Assembly (NCBI RefSeq): GCF_019801015.1
Contig: NZ_JAHVJZ010000007.1
Coordinates: 1 to 64,000, forward strand
Source of the DNA: Marinobacter nauticus
Lineage (GTDB): Bacteria > Pseudomonadota > Gammaproteobacteria > Enterobacterales > Shewanellaceae
DNA: 64,000 bases
Reading direction: 5' to 3'
Positions 27,945 to 35,216 of this stretch are shown one piece after another. The stretch's first letter is position 1. The number at the start of each line of letters is the position of its first letter. A program made the translations under genes and the position numbers. A model generated the notes under the pieces. That model did no database searches, was not told the DNA's origin, and worked only from the letters and a program-made list of their open reading frames with translations.

Positions 27945-30269
27945 ATGGAACCGATTTCACACCTCATCGCTCAGGAGCTGGGCGTCCGCCCTCAACAGGT
28001 GCAAGCCGCCGTGACTTTGTTGGACGACGGCGCCACCGTTCCCTTTATCGCCCGTTACCGTAAAGAGGTTACCGGCGCCCTGGATGACACCCAGTTGCGC
28101 ACCCTGGAAACCCGATTGGGTTACCTGCGTGAGCTGGGCGATCGCCGTGCGGCCATCCTCAAATCCATTGATGAGCAGGGTAAGCTTACCGACACCCTGC
28201 GTGCCGCCATTACCGCAGCGGACACCAAGACCGCGCTGGAAGATCTCTACCTGCCTTACAAGCCCAAGCGCCGTACCAAAGGGCAGATCGCCATTGAGGG
28301 CGGGCTGGAGCCTCTGGCTGACACCCTGTTCAGCAACCGAACGCAGGATCCCGAGACACTGGCCCAGGCCTACCTCAATCCGGAAGCGGGTTTCGATACA
28401 CCCAAGGCGGTGCTGGATGGCGCCCGGGCCATTCTGATGGAGCGTTTTGCGGAGGACGCAACCCTGCTCGCCGCCATTCGCGGCCATCTTAAGCAGAATG
28501 CCCACCTTAAGAGTCAGGTGCTTGCCGGCCAGGAACAGGCGGGTGCCAAGTTTCAGGACTATTTTGACCACGCTGAGCCCTGGTCTCACACCCCTTCTCA
28601 CCGCGCCCTGGCCATGCTCCGGGGCCGCAACGAAGGCATGCTGTCTTTGGCACTGGAGGCGGACCCGGGCAAAGAGGAAGGAGACCGCAGCTCCTACTGC
28701 GAGCAGATCATCGCCCGCCACTTCGACATCCCGGGCGGCAATGCCCCAGGCGAACGCTGGCTGCAGCAGCTGTGCCAGTGGACCTGGCGGGTCAAGATCA
28801 GCCTGGCCATGGAAACCGAGTTGCTGAGCGATCTGCGGGAACGGGCCGAAACCGACGCCATTAAGGTGTTTGCCGAAAACCTTTCCGATCTGCTGATGGC
28901 CGCACCGGCAGGTATGCGCGCCACACTGGCCCTGGACCCGGGCCTGCGAACCGGTTGTAAAGTGGCGGTGGTGGATGACACCGGCAAGCTGGTGGCCACC
29001 GACACCATCTATCCCCACGCGCCACAGAAGCGCTGGAACGATGCGCTGGCGGTACTGGGTAAACTGGTCATCGCCCACAATATCGAGTTGATTGCCGTGG
29101 GGAATGGCACCGCTTCCCGGGAAACCGACAAGTTGGCGGGCGAACTGATCAAAGGCCTCAAAAAGCCGGGTCTGACCAAAGTCATGGTGAGTGAAGCGGG
29201 TGCGTCGGTGTACTCCGCCTCAGAAACCGCGGCGCTGGAATTTCCTCAGCTCGATGTGGCGCTGCGCGGCGCCGTATCCATTGGCCGCCGCCTGCAGGAC
29301 CCGCTCGCAGAGCTGGTCAAAATCGAACCGAAGTCCATCGGCGTTGGTCAGTACCAGCATGACGTCAGCCAGACTCAGCTGGCCCGTTCACTGGATGCCG
29401 TGGTGGAGGACTGTGTGAACGCCGTGGGTGTGGATCTGAACACCGCTTCCGTCCCCCTGCTGACCCGTGTTGCCGGCCTGACCCGCACCCTGGCTCAGAA
29501 CATTGTCCAGTTCCGCGATGAGCATGGCCGCTTCACCAATCGCAAGCAGTTGCTCAAGGTCGCGCGTCTGGGGCCAAAAGCTTACGAGCAATGTGCGGGT
29601 TTCCTGCGTATTGCCAATGGCGATAATCCGCTGGATGGTTCCGGGGTGCACCCGGAAGCCTACCCCGTGGTCAAGAAGATCAGCGCCCACACCGGTGTGC
29701 CGGTCAGCGAACTGGTGGGCAATTCCGGGCTGCTCAGCAGCGTCCGGGCCAGCGACTTTACCGATGAGCGCTTCGGCTTGCCGACGGTGACCGACATCCT
29801 CAAAGAGCTGGATAAACCCGGCCGGGACCCTCGCGGCCAGTTCGAGACCGCCGCATTTGCGGAAGGGGTCGAGAAGGTTTCCGACCTGGAGCCAGGGATG
29901 GTGCTGGAAGGCGTCGTCACCAACGTGGCCAACTTTGGGGCCTTTGTCGATATCGGCGTGCATCAGGACGGTTTGGTGCACATCAGTGCCCTCTCCAACA
30001 AGTTTGTGGAAGACCCGCGCACCGTGGTGAAAGCCGGCGATGTGGTTAAGGTGAAGGTGATGGAAGTGGACGTGGCGCGCAAACGCATTGGCCTCTCCAT
30101 GCGCCTGGATGACCAGCCGGGCGAACAGCGCGCTCAACGCAGCAGCGGCGCTGAACGCAAAGAGCGTGCCCCTCGTAATGCGCCGCGCAGTCAGGGCAAA
30201 CCCCAGCAAAACGGGGGCCTGTCCGGCGCCTTTGCTGACGCTTTTGCCAACGCCAAAAAACGGCGCTGA
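27945..30269 (+). CDS. tex: transcription accessory protein Tex (YhgF)
   Basis: 774 residues from the ATG at 27945, matching E. coli YhgF in length; a GTG seven codons upstream is an alternative. Tex is a conserved nucleic-acid-binding protein affecting transcription and RNA turnover. Seen in order: the helical N terminus with [20 protein letters not shown], the YqgF/RNase H-like domain ([16 protein letters not shown]), the helix-hairpin-helix region ([24 protein letters not shown]), and a C-terminal S1 domain ([29 protein letters not shown]). A basic, disordered tail ends in KKRR. Confidence 0.95.
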   Translation: MEPISHLIAQELGVRPQQVQAAVTLLDDGATVPFIARYRKEVTGALDDTQLRTLETRLGYLRELGDRRAAILKSIDEQGKLTDTLRAAITAADTKTALEDLYLPYKPKRRTKGQIAIEGGLEPLADTLFSNRTQDPETLAQAYLNPEAGFDTPKAVLDGARAILMERFAEDATLLAAIRGHLKQNAHLKSQVLAGQEQAGAKFQDYFDHAEPWSHTPSHRALAMLRGRNEGMLSLALEADPGKEEGDRSSYCEQIIARHFDIPGGNAPGERWLQQLCQWTWRVKISLAMETELLSDLRERAETDAIKVFAENLSDLLMAAPAGMRATLALDPGLRTGCKVAVVDDTGKLVATDTIYPHAPQKRWNDALAVLGKLVIAHNIELIAVGNGTASRETDKLAGELIKGLKKPGLTKVMVSEAGASVYSASETAALEFPQLDVALRGAVSIGRRLQDPLAELVKIEPKSIGVGQYQHDVSQTQLARSLDAVVEDCVNAVGVDLNTASVPLLTRVAGLTRTLAQNIVQFRDEHGRFTNRKQLLKVARLGPKAYEQCAGFLRIANGDNPLDGSGVHPEAYPVVKKISAHTGVPVSELVGNSGLLSSVRASDFTDERFGLPTVTDILKELDKPGRDPRGQFETAAFAEGVEKVSDLEPGMVLEGVVTNVANFGAFVDIGVHQDGLVHISALSNKFVEDPRTVVKAGDVVKVKVMEVDVARKRIGLSMRLDDQPGEQRAQRSSGAERKERAPRNAPRSQGKPQQNGGLSGAFADAFANAKKRR

Positions 30270-30291
30270 GCGCCGTTTCGAGAGTGACAAC

Positions 30292-30320
30292 AAAAAGCCG
30301 CCCTTTCAGGCGGCTTTTTT
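30292..30320. terminator. bidirectional terminator after tex
   Basis: AAAAAGCCGCC, loop CTTTCA, GGCGGCTTTTTT. Serves tex and the small lipoprotein gene converging from the right. Confidence 0.9.
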
Positions 30321-30325
30321 ATGGA

Positions 30326-30496
30326 TTAATGCCAGTCGGCCTCATCCCAGTTTTGCTCGTCCCAGGTCAGGGACACTTCAACGCCCGGCGGCGGCTCAAT
30401 GGGATTCACTGGTGTCTGCCCGCCTTCGCTCCCGGAGGAATCGGAGTTGCAGGCGGCCAGCATGAATGCCGCCGCAGCAATAATAAGCCGCTTCAT
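30326..30496 (-). CDS. small lipoprotein, 56 residues, unknown function
   Basis: Translated directly from the sequence: MKRLIIAAAAFMLAAC, then NSDSSGSEGG, a proline-rich stretch and an acidic C terminus rich in Trp (TWDEQNWDEADWH). The lipobox LAAC puts the acylated Cys at residue 16. An AAGGGGG Shine-Dalgarno stands just upstream of the ATG at 30496. It follows the exported protein gene at 30506 by nine bases and ends at a strong terminator, so it appears to be a real second gene of that operon. I do not recognise a family. Mature size is only 41 residues. Confidence 0.7.
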   Translation of the reverse strand: MKRLIIAAAAFMLAACNSDSSGSEGGQTPVNPIEPPPGVEVSLTWDEQNWDEADWH

Positions 30497-30505
30497 GATG
30501 CCCCC

Positions 30506-31273
30506 TTACGGATTTACCGGCTTCAGGGTGGAGTGGTAGTACACCTGATAGCCGGCCTGCATAGCCTCAGTAACCTGCTCCACACTCGGCAGATCCGCAA
30601 CGGTCAGTTGGTAGTGGCCAGAACCGTCTTTTGGCAACAGCGCCCGGCCCAGTTCAAATCGCACTGAGTTGGTGAACAGCGGCGTTTGGTTATCCTGATT
30701 GCGCACCTGCAGGCGGGTTTCGGTGTAGAAGGTCACCACCACGCCATCGGGCTGGCTCAGGTCGTAATCGGTGCGGAATACGTTATCCAGACGGGCAGGA
30801 TAGTCACAGAAATACAGGTCTGCGGTTTCGCCGGCAAAATCGGTCACCATCAGGTCTGCTTGCTGGCCGCGGGCGGCCATTGGCTGCTCAGGAACCTGCA
30901 ACAGCATAGGCAACACCTCGCCATCACTGTCGACCAGAGTAAAGCTGGCATTGATAAAGGGAAGGCCACCAAAGGTATTCTGCTGTCCAACCGGCAAACC
31001 CGTATGGCACAGGCGTCGGCGGTCCGGGAACACCTGGTCATTCAGGGCGCCGATCTCCTCTTTCATCTGGGCCACGTAAGCCTCAAGCTCACTCACCTGC
31101 TCAATGGTCGCCGCATTGGCATCCACCACATGCTGGAAGTTGGCATTCACCTCAGCCGACTTGGCCGGCGTACCCGCGTTGAAAGTATGAGGAACCTCTG
31201 CCACCGCAAAGGGGCTGATCATCAGGGCTGCTGCCAGGAAAGGGGTTTTAGTCACGAGCGTGCTCCAGTTCAT
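30506..31273 (-). CDS. exported protein with N-terminal coiled coil, unknown function
   Basis: 255 residues with a Sec signal peptide cleaved after Ala25 (SPFAVA). The mature start VPHTFNAGTPAKSAEVNANFQHV resembles a motif common at the head of exported and tail-fibre-like proteins in marine gammaproteobacteria (FNAGTPAKAAEVNANF type). It is followed by a coiled coil at about 45-78 and a beta-rich domain with two Cys (about 88 and 155) that could form a disulfide. No enzyme motif is visible. It is paired with the small lipoprotein downstream. The function is unknown; an envelope or surface structural role is a guess. Confidence 0.7.
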   Translation of the reverse strand: MNWSTLVTKTPFLAAALMISPFAVAEVPHTFNAGTPAKSAEVNANFQHVVDANAATIEQVSELEAYVAQMKEEIGALNDQVFPDRRRLCHTGLPVGQQNTFGGLPFINASFTLVDSDGEVLPMLLQVPEQPMAARGQQADLMVTDFAGETADLYFCDYPARLDNVFRTDYDLSQPDGVVVTFYTETRLQVRNQDNQTPLFTNSVRFELGRALLPKDGSGHYQLTVADLPSVEQVTEAMQAGYQVYYHSTLKPVNP

Positions 31274-31448
31274 CAGGCTGAGTTATGATGCTCCGAACTC
31301 CCTCAGCCTTTTTGCGCGGCCTCTTGCCTGAGGCAGCCTGTTTACGTTGGAACACACTCTACCGTCGCCGAATATTCGGACAATTTGCGGCATCAGAAAT
31401 TTGATGGCGAACCGCCCCCTCCCGCGTCACCCGAATCAAGAATGAGCC

Positions 31449-31512
31449 ATAAATCATTGATATAAATGGACTGTTCCAAAAAAGAAAATGACCATAAGTG
31501 GCACAACCACTT
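31449..31512. promoter_or_regulatory. intergenic region with two dyads upstream of the LysR gene
   Basis: The 285 bases between the exported protein gene and the LysR gene contain an AT-rich imperfect dyad ATAAATCATTGATATAAAT at 31449-31467 and an inverted repeat AAGTGG-CACAA-CCACTT at 31496-31512. LysR regulators commonly autoregulate from such dyads. Which, if either, is bound is not known. Confidence 0.3.
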
Positions 31513-31558
31513 CGTGATAAGCTGAGCTAATCAAGCTCCCTGCTGCGACGGTGCCCGT

Positions 31559-32515
31559 ATGTCGAAAGATCGCTACTCAAATCTGGACCTCAATCTGCTG
31601 AGAACCCTTCAGGTTCTGGCTCAGGAGGGCAACATGCGCCGTGCGGCCGAACGGCTGCACGTCACTCAGCCTGCGGTCAGTCATGCCCTGCAACGGCTTC
31701 GTCACCACTTCGAGGAAGAGCTGTTTATCAAGGTGCCGGGGGGAATGAGCGCCACCCCCTTTACCCGCTCCCTGCTTGAGCGCCTGGCTCCGGCGCTGGA
31801 GGGCGTAGCGGAAGCGGTCAATGACGCCTACGAGTTTACTCCGGCCCATCTGGATGGGGTGATCCGTATCGCACTGGCCCCGCATATGGCCCATTTCTTT
31901 GGCGGGGCGCTGTACAACGCCTTGTCGACTCAGGCACCACAATGTGGCCTGGAGCTGCTTAGCTGGACCCCGGAAACACCGGTTCAACTGCTGAATGGTG
32001 AAGTGGACATCGGCATCAATCTGCACATACCCCACCTTTCCAAGGAGATCATCGCCACGCCACTGGGAGAGGATTTTGGCCGTCTGCTGGTCCACCACGA
32101 CCACCCGTTTAAAGGTCAGCGCATCACTCCGCAACAGCTGAGCGAGTATGGATTCGCCTGCCTCTTTAACCACGGCGTCACCGACCACAAGCCAATCATT
32201 CAGTCATTGATGGAGGCCCATGGACAGAAGGCCAGCATCCGCTTTCGTTCCACCTCCACCACCGCCATTATGGCGGTACTGCGCCAGCACCCCTATTTCT
32301 TCCCGCAAAGTGCCATGATGCTGCCCCGACATAACCCCGAGTTTCGGGCAGTCGATATTGATGTGGATGAACGCTACGTGCGAGTCGGTATGTACGCTTA
32401 TCACCACCGCGGCCACAATCACCCAGCCATCGCCATCTGGTTGTTGGAGTTGATCGCCAGCACCATTCGAGAGGTGTCCTTCAACCCTCTTGGTTCGGCC
32501 ACGTCAGACCCCTGA
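31559..32515 (+). CDS. LysR-family transcriptional regulator
   Basis: 318 residues. The N-terminal winged helix has the canonical LLRTLQVLAQEGNMRRAAERLHVTQPAVSHALQRLR (residues about 14-48), followed by a periplasmic-binding-protein-like effector domain from about 95. The NLDLNLLRTL start is typical of the branch near NodD, LeuO and similar regulators. The effector and targets cannot be read from sequence. It is divergent from the exported protein/lipoprotein pair, which is one possible target, and upstream of an outer-membrane barrel gene on the same strand, another. Confidence 0.85.
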   Translation: MSKDRYSNLDLNLLRTLQVLAQEGNMRRAAERLHVTQPAVSHALQRLRHHFEEELFIKVPGGMSATPFTRSLLERLAPALEGVAEAVNDAYEFTPAHLDGVIRIALAPHMAHFFGGALYNALSTQAPQCGLELLSWTPETPVQLLNGEVDIGINLHIPHLSKEIIATPLGEDFGRLLVHHDHPFKGQRITPQQLSEYGFACLFNHGVTDHKPIIQSLMEAHGQKASIRFRSTSTTAIMAVLRQHPYFFPQSAMMLPRHNPEFRAVDIDVDERYVRVGMYAYHHRGHNHPAIAIWLLELIASTIREVSFNPLGSATSDP

Positions 32516-32577
32516 TTAATTTTCCTGATAAGGCTGCTCAAAACCGCTAATTAGCCAGGTGAGTTTGACTCACGTAC

Positions 32578-32602
32578 TCTTCGGCTCCCCATTTACCGAA
32601 GA
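32578..32602 (+). promoter_or_regulatory. 5' leader hairpin overlapping the ribosome site of the barrel gene
   Basis: TCTTCGG and CCGAAGA form a perfect seven-base stem with an 11-base loop. The 3' arm ends within the AGAGG Shine-Dalgarno (32600-32604), eight bases before the ATG. A second dyad GTGAGT-TTG-ACTCAC lies at 32559-32573. The hairpin could modulate translation; this is inference. Confidence 0.4.
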
Positions 32603-32610
32603 GGTCTGCT

Positions 32611-33195
32611 ATGCGCATCATCGTTCTGATTCTGGCCCTGTTCTCGGCTCAGCCCGCTTTCGCCTGGTTTGATCTGTCCGGAAAACGAGTCGGCTTTTCC
32701 TTCGGTGAGGTCCGCTATGACACTGACGGGCTGTATCGGGATTATGACTACGACAAGCGTGACATCAGCTTTGGTATCTATACCGCTGCCCCCGTTAACG
32801 ACTGGATCGATCTTGAGGTTCACTACACCCATCTGGGGCAATACGAAGTGCGGGAGTCGGTGTTTCACTACTGGAAAGACACTTTTCACAGTCTGAGCCT
32901 GGCGGCCCGATTCCATACCGACGTTGCCAACAATCTGGAGCTGTACGGCCGTGCCGGATTTGGCGTTATTCTACTGGAACAGGACGCCATCCTATGGGAA
33001 GGCGGGACGCCGTTGGCCCTGGCGAGCGGAGGCGGCGAGCTGCAGTTCAGTGTAGGAGCAGCATGGCGTTTTCATCGCCACGTCGCCCTGACCCTGGAAT
33101 ACGACCATCACAGCTTTCTGGTGGAAAGCGGCTACAGCGGCGACCATCTGCAAAGCCTCTCAGGGGTGCGGGCCGGGCTGCGTTACACCTTCTGA
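32611..33195 (+). CDS. outer-membrane beta-barrel protein (OmpA/OmpW-like, small)
   Basis: 194 residues; signal peptide cleaved after Ala18 (PAFA). The mature 176 residues alternate hydrophobic and polar positions in about eight strands, include GRAGFGV and GVRAGLRYTF, and end in Phe, the C-terminal signature recognised by the BAM complex. This is the size of an eight-stranded barrel with no periplasmic domain. The cargo or role is unknown. It ends two bases from the convergent gene at 33197 with no terminator between. Confidence 0.75.
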   Translation: MRIIVLILALFSAQPAFAWFDLSGKRVGFSFGEVRYDTDGLYRDYDYDKRDISFGIYTAAPVNDWIDLEVHYTHLGQYEVRESVFHYWKDTFHSLSLAARFHTDVANNLELYGRAGFGVILLEQDAILWEGGTPLALASGGGELQFSVGAAWRFHRHVALTLEYDHHSFLVESGYSGDHLQSLSGVRAGLRYTF

Positions 33196-33196
33196 A

Positions 33197-33658
33197 TCAG
33201 GTGCGCGCTTCAAATTGCGGGGGAGTACGAGGCTGCGCCACCCGTTCATAGTGGCGTCTGACGATCTGCTCAAACCGGTTATACGCGGCTTTATCCAGCT
33301 GACCGGAGGGGTGCGCCGAAACAGCGTCATCCCCGGACTGTCGGCGGGGCCCGGGCCGTTCCATCACTGGCCGAGCCTGAGCTAACGCCTCCCGCCAGCT
33401 CAGTGGGCTATCCTGCCCCTGCTGCTGTGGCGTACTCTCCTGTCCGGAATGTTGCTCTTCGTTCGGCTCCTGATCGGATGGGCGCCCCTCCACCCGGCTT
33501 CGCTCCCTTTCCGGATCCAGTGCCCGCTCGGCCGCGCTTTTCAGCAACGGCTCCGGCCGGCTGATCGGCACCCGTGACGCCGCCTCCCGCTGCGCACTCT
33601 CAGTGGCAGGATTGGTGGTGGCAATCGGCACATTTGGAAAGTTGGAAACCAGGAACAT
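33197..33658 (-). CDS. conserved disordered protein, unknown function
   Basis: 153 residues from the ATG at 33658, which has GGGAGGTG nine bases upstream; the frame continues eight codons further to a TTG with no ribosome site. The N terminus MFLVSNFPNVPIATTNPATE looks conserved (I recall similar openings in Vibrio and Shewanella hypotheticals). The middle is strongly polar with many Gln, Glu, Arg and Pro and is probably disordered, and the C terminus (LDKAAYNRFEQIVRRHYERV) is a short amphipathic helix. No signal peptide and no motif of known function. Confidence 0.6.
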   Translation of the reverse strand: MFLVSNFPNVPIATTNPATESAQREAASRVPISRPEPLLKSAAERALDPERERSRVEGRPSDQEPNEEQHSGQESTPQQQGQDSPLSWREALAQARPVMERPGPRRQSGDDAVSAHPSGQLDKAAYNRFEQIVRRHYERVAQPRTPPQFEART

Positions 33659-33693
33659 GGGTTTGAGCACCTCCCTGGTCAATTATCAACCGT

Positions 33694-34488
33694 TCAGAGG
33701 GTCAGGTAAAATTTTTTCAGTTCGTTCAGTGTGTCAGCGCGGTGAGAGATAAAAGGCGCATGAGCCGCTTTGGCCAATGTCACCGACCGTGAAGACGAGG
33801 CGAGCTCATCAACCCGGGCCACGGTTCGAACCGGAACCAGCCCATCCAGCCGACCATAAAGCCTCAACCAGGGTTGGGTAACGCCCCCTAACTGAGTCCG
33901 CAGGTCCGCGTCTGCCAAAATCGCCAGCCCATCTTTCAGTGCCCCGGCATCGGGTGTCGGGTGCTGCGCCACTGCCGCACGCAGCGCTCGCACATCTTCC
34001 CTGGCGCTGGGAGATCCCATCGCCTGCAGGGCAAAGAAACGATCCAGGGTACGGGGCAGGTCATCCGCCAGTTGATCCGCAAACTGAACGAGCACCTCGG
34101 GTTTGATGCCCCGCCACCCCTCCGCCGCCTGAAAGCAGGGGGAGCTGGCCATCGTCACCAGGCTCAGTACCCGCTCAGGGGCCATCAGGGCTGCCTGAGT
34201 CGCCACCAGTCCACCCAGTGACCAGCCCAACAGATGACTCGGCTCCGGCACCGCATCCAGCACCGCCGCGGTCAGGGCTTCAAGACCTGCCCCCGGGATC
34301 GGTGCCGAATGCCCGAATCCCGGCAGGTCAACCAACCCGATGCGAAATCCCATCTCCGCTAAGTCCTGGCTGATCCCCTGCCAGACCGCCCCATTCATCC
34401 CCCATCCATGCAACAGCAGTAGCGGACAACCCGCTCCCTGCCATTGAATGTGCAAAGGTTCCCTGGTCAGGCTGGACGGCGTGGACAT
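33694..34488 (-). CDS. bioH: pimeloyl-ACP methyl ester esterase BioH
   Basis: 264 residues from the ATG at 34488 with AAGGAT upstream. BioH releases pimeloyl-ACP from its methyl ester, ending the disguised fatty acid route to biotin. Ser90 in GWSLGG is the nucleophile, with Asp near 213 in GRLDGLVP and His243 in KAAHAPF completing the triad. LLHGWGMNGAVW near 26 is the oxyanion loop and is BioH-typical. It is divergent from comF, and the two start codons overlap. bioH-comF neighbours are conserved in E. coli (bioH-gntX). Confidence 0.93.
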   Translation of the reverse strand: MSTPSSLTREPLHIQWQGAGCPLLLLHGWGMNGAVWQGISQDLAEMGFRIGLVDLPGFGHSAPIPGAGLEALTAAVLDAVPEPSHLLGWSLGGLVATQAALMAPERVLSLVTMASSPCFQAAEGWRGIKPEVLVQFADQLADDLPRTLDRFFALQAMGSPSAREDVRALRAAVAQHPTPDAGALKDGLAILADADLRTQLGGVTQPWLRLYGRLDGLVPVRTVARVDELASSSRSVTLAKAAHAPFISHRADTLNELKKFYLTL

Positions 34489-35209
34489 GAACGTATCCTT
34501 TTGGCTGAAGCGCATTGCGAACGTAATGGAACGCAGTTTACCCAACCGCTGCTTCCTGTGTCAGCAGCCCTGTACTGGCGGCCAGGGGCTGTGCGATGTG
34601 TGTCTGGACGATGGCGAGCCGGGCCCCCTTTGCCTCGGCTGCAGCCGGCCTCTTCCCGCTCCGGTCCCGTGGCGCTGCGGCACCTGCCTGAGCAAAAAGC
34701 GCTGGCGTCCGCTGGTTTGCGCCTACCCCTATCACCACCCTCTGGGTTACCTGGCGGGGGCGATAAAGATCCACCGCAGGCTGAGCCTGCTTCCGCCCCT
34801 TTGCAACGCACTGGCACAACGGATTGAGGCACTTTGGCAGCTGGGCGCCATCCCAAGGCCGGGTGCACTGCTGGCGGTTCCCATGCACAAAGACAAGCTG
34901 CCCTTGCGGGGCTTTAACCACAGTGTATTGATCGCCCGGGCACTGGGGCGACGGCTGAACATTCCGGTGATCGAGGGGAGGGTAATAAAGCAGCGGATGA
35001 CCCTGGATCAGCATGGGCTGAGTGGCACCCAGCGACGACAGAACCTCAAAGGGGCATTTCGGGTGACGGAGGGGCCGACGCTGAACAATCTGGCTTTGGT
35101 GGACGATGTGATCACCACCGGCACCACGTTCGCCAGTCTGGCGGCGACACTGCGACGGGAAGGCCACAGTGTCAGCCAATACTGGGCGCTGGCCAGCGCC
35201 CTCAAATGA
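34487..35209 (+). CDS. comF: ComF family phosphoribosyltransferase-like protein (GntX)
   Basis: 240 residues from the ATG at 34487; the next in-frame ATG at 34526 would still keep all motifs. ComF proteins are needed for DNA uptake in some bacteria and belong to the type I phosphoribosyltransferase fold. The N terminus holds a zinc-binding set CFLC, CDVC, CLGC, CGTC, and the C-terminal LVDDVITTGTTFAS is the PRPP-loop motif, with PMHKDKLPLRGFNHS between them. Paired divergently with bioH as GntX is in enteric bacteria. No competence function is proven for this group. Confidence 0.9.
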   Translation: MNVSFWLKRIANVMERSLPNRCFLCQQPCTGGQGLCDVCLDDGEPGPLCLGCSRPLPAPVPWRCGTCLSKKRWRPLVCAYPYHHPLGYLAGAIKIHRRLSLLPPLCNALAQRIEALWQLGAIPRPGALLAVPMHKDKLPLRGFNHSVLIARALGRRLNIPVIEGRVIKQRMTLDQHGLSGTQRRQNLKGAFRVTEGPTLNNLALVDDVITTGTTFASLAATLRREGHSVSQYWALASALK

Positions 35210-35216
35210 TCCCGGA

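Noticed and set aside
34526-35209. comF starting at the downstream ATG 34526
   Set aside because: Possible, but its ribosome site is weak and family members usually have a short N-terminal stretch before the first Cys pair; kept only as an alternative.
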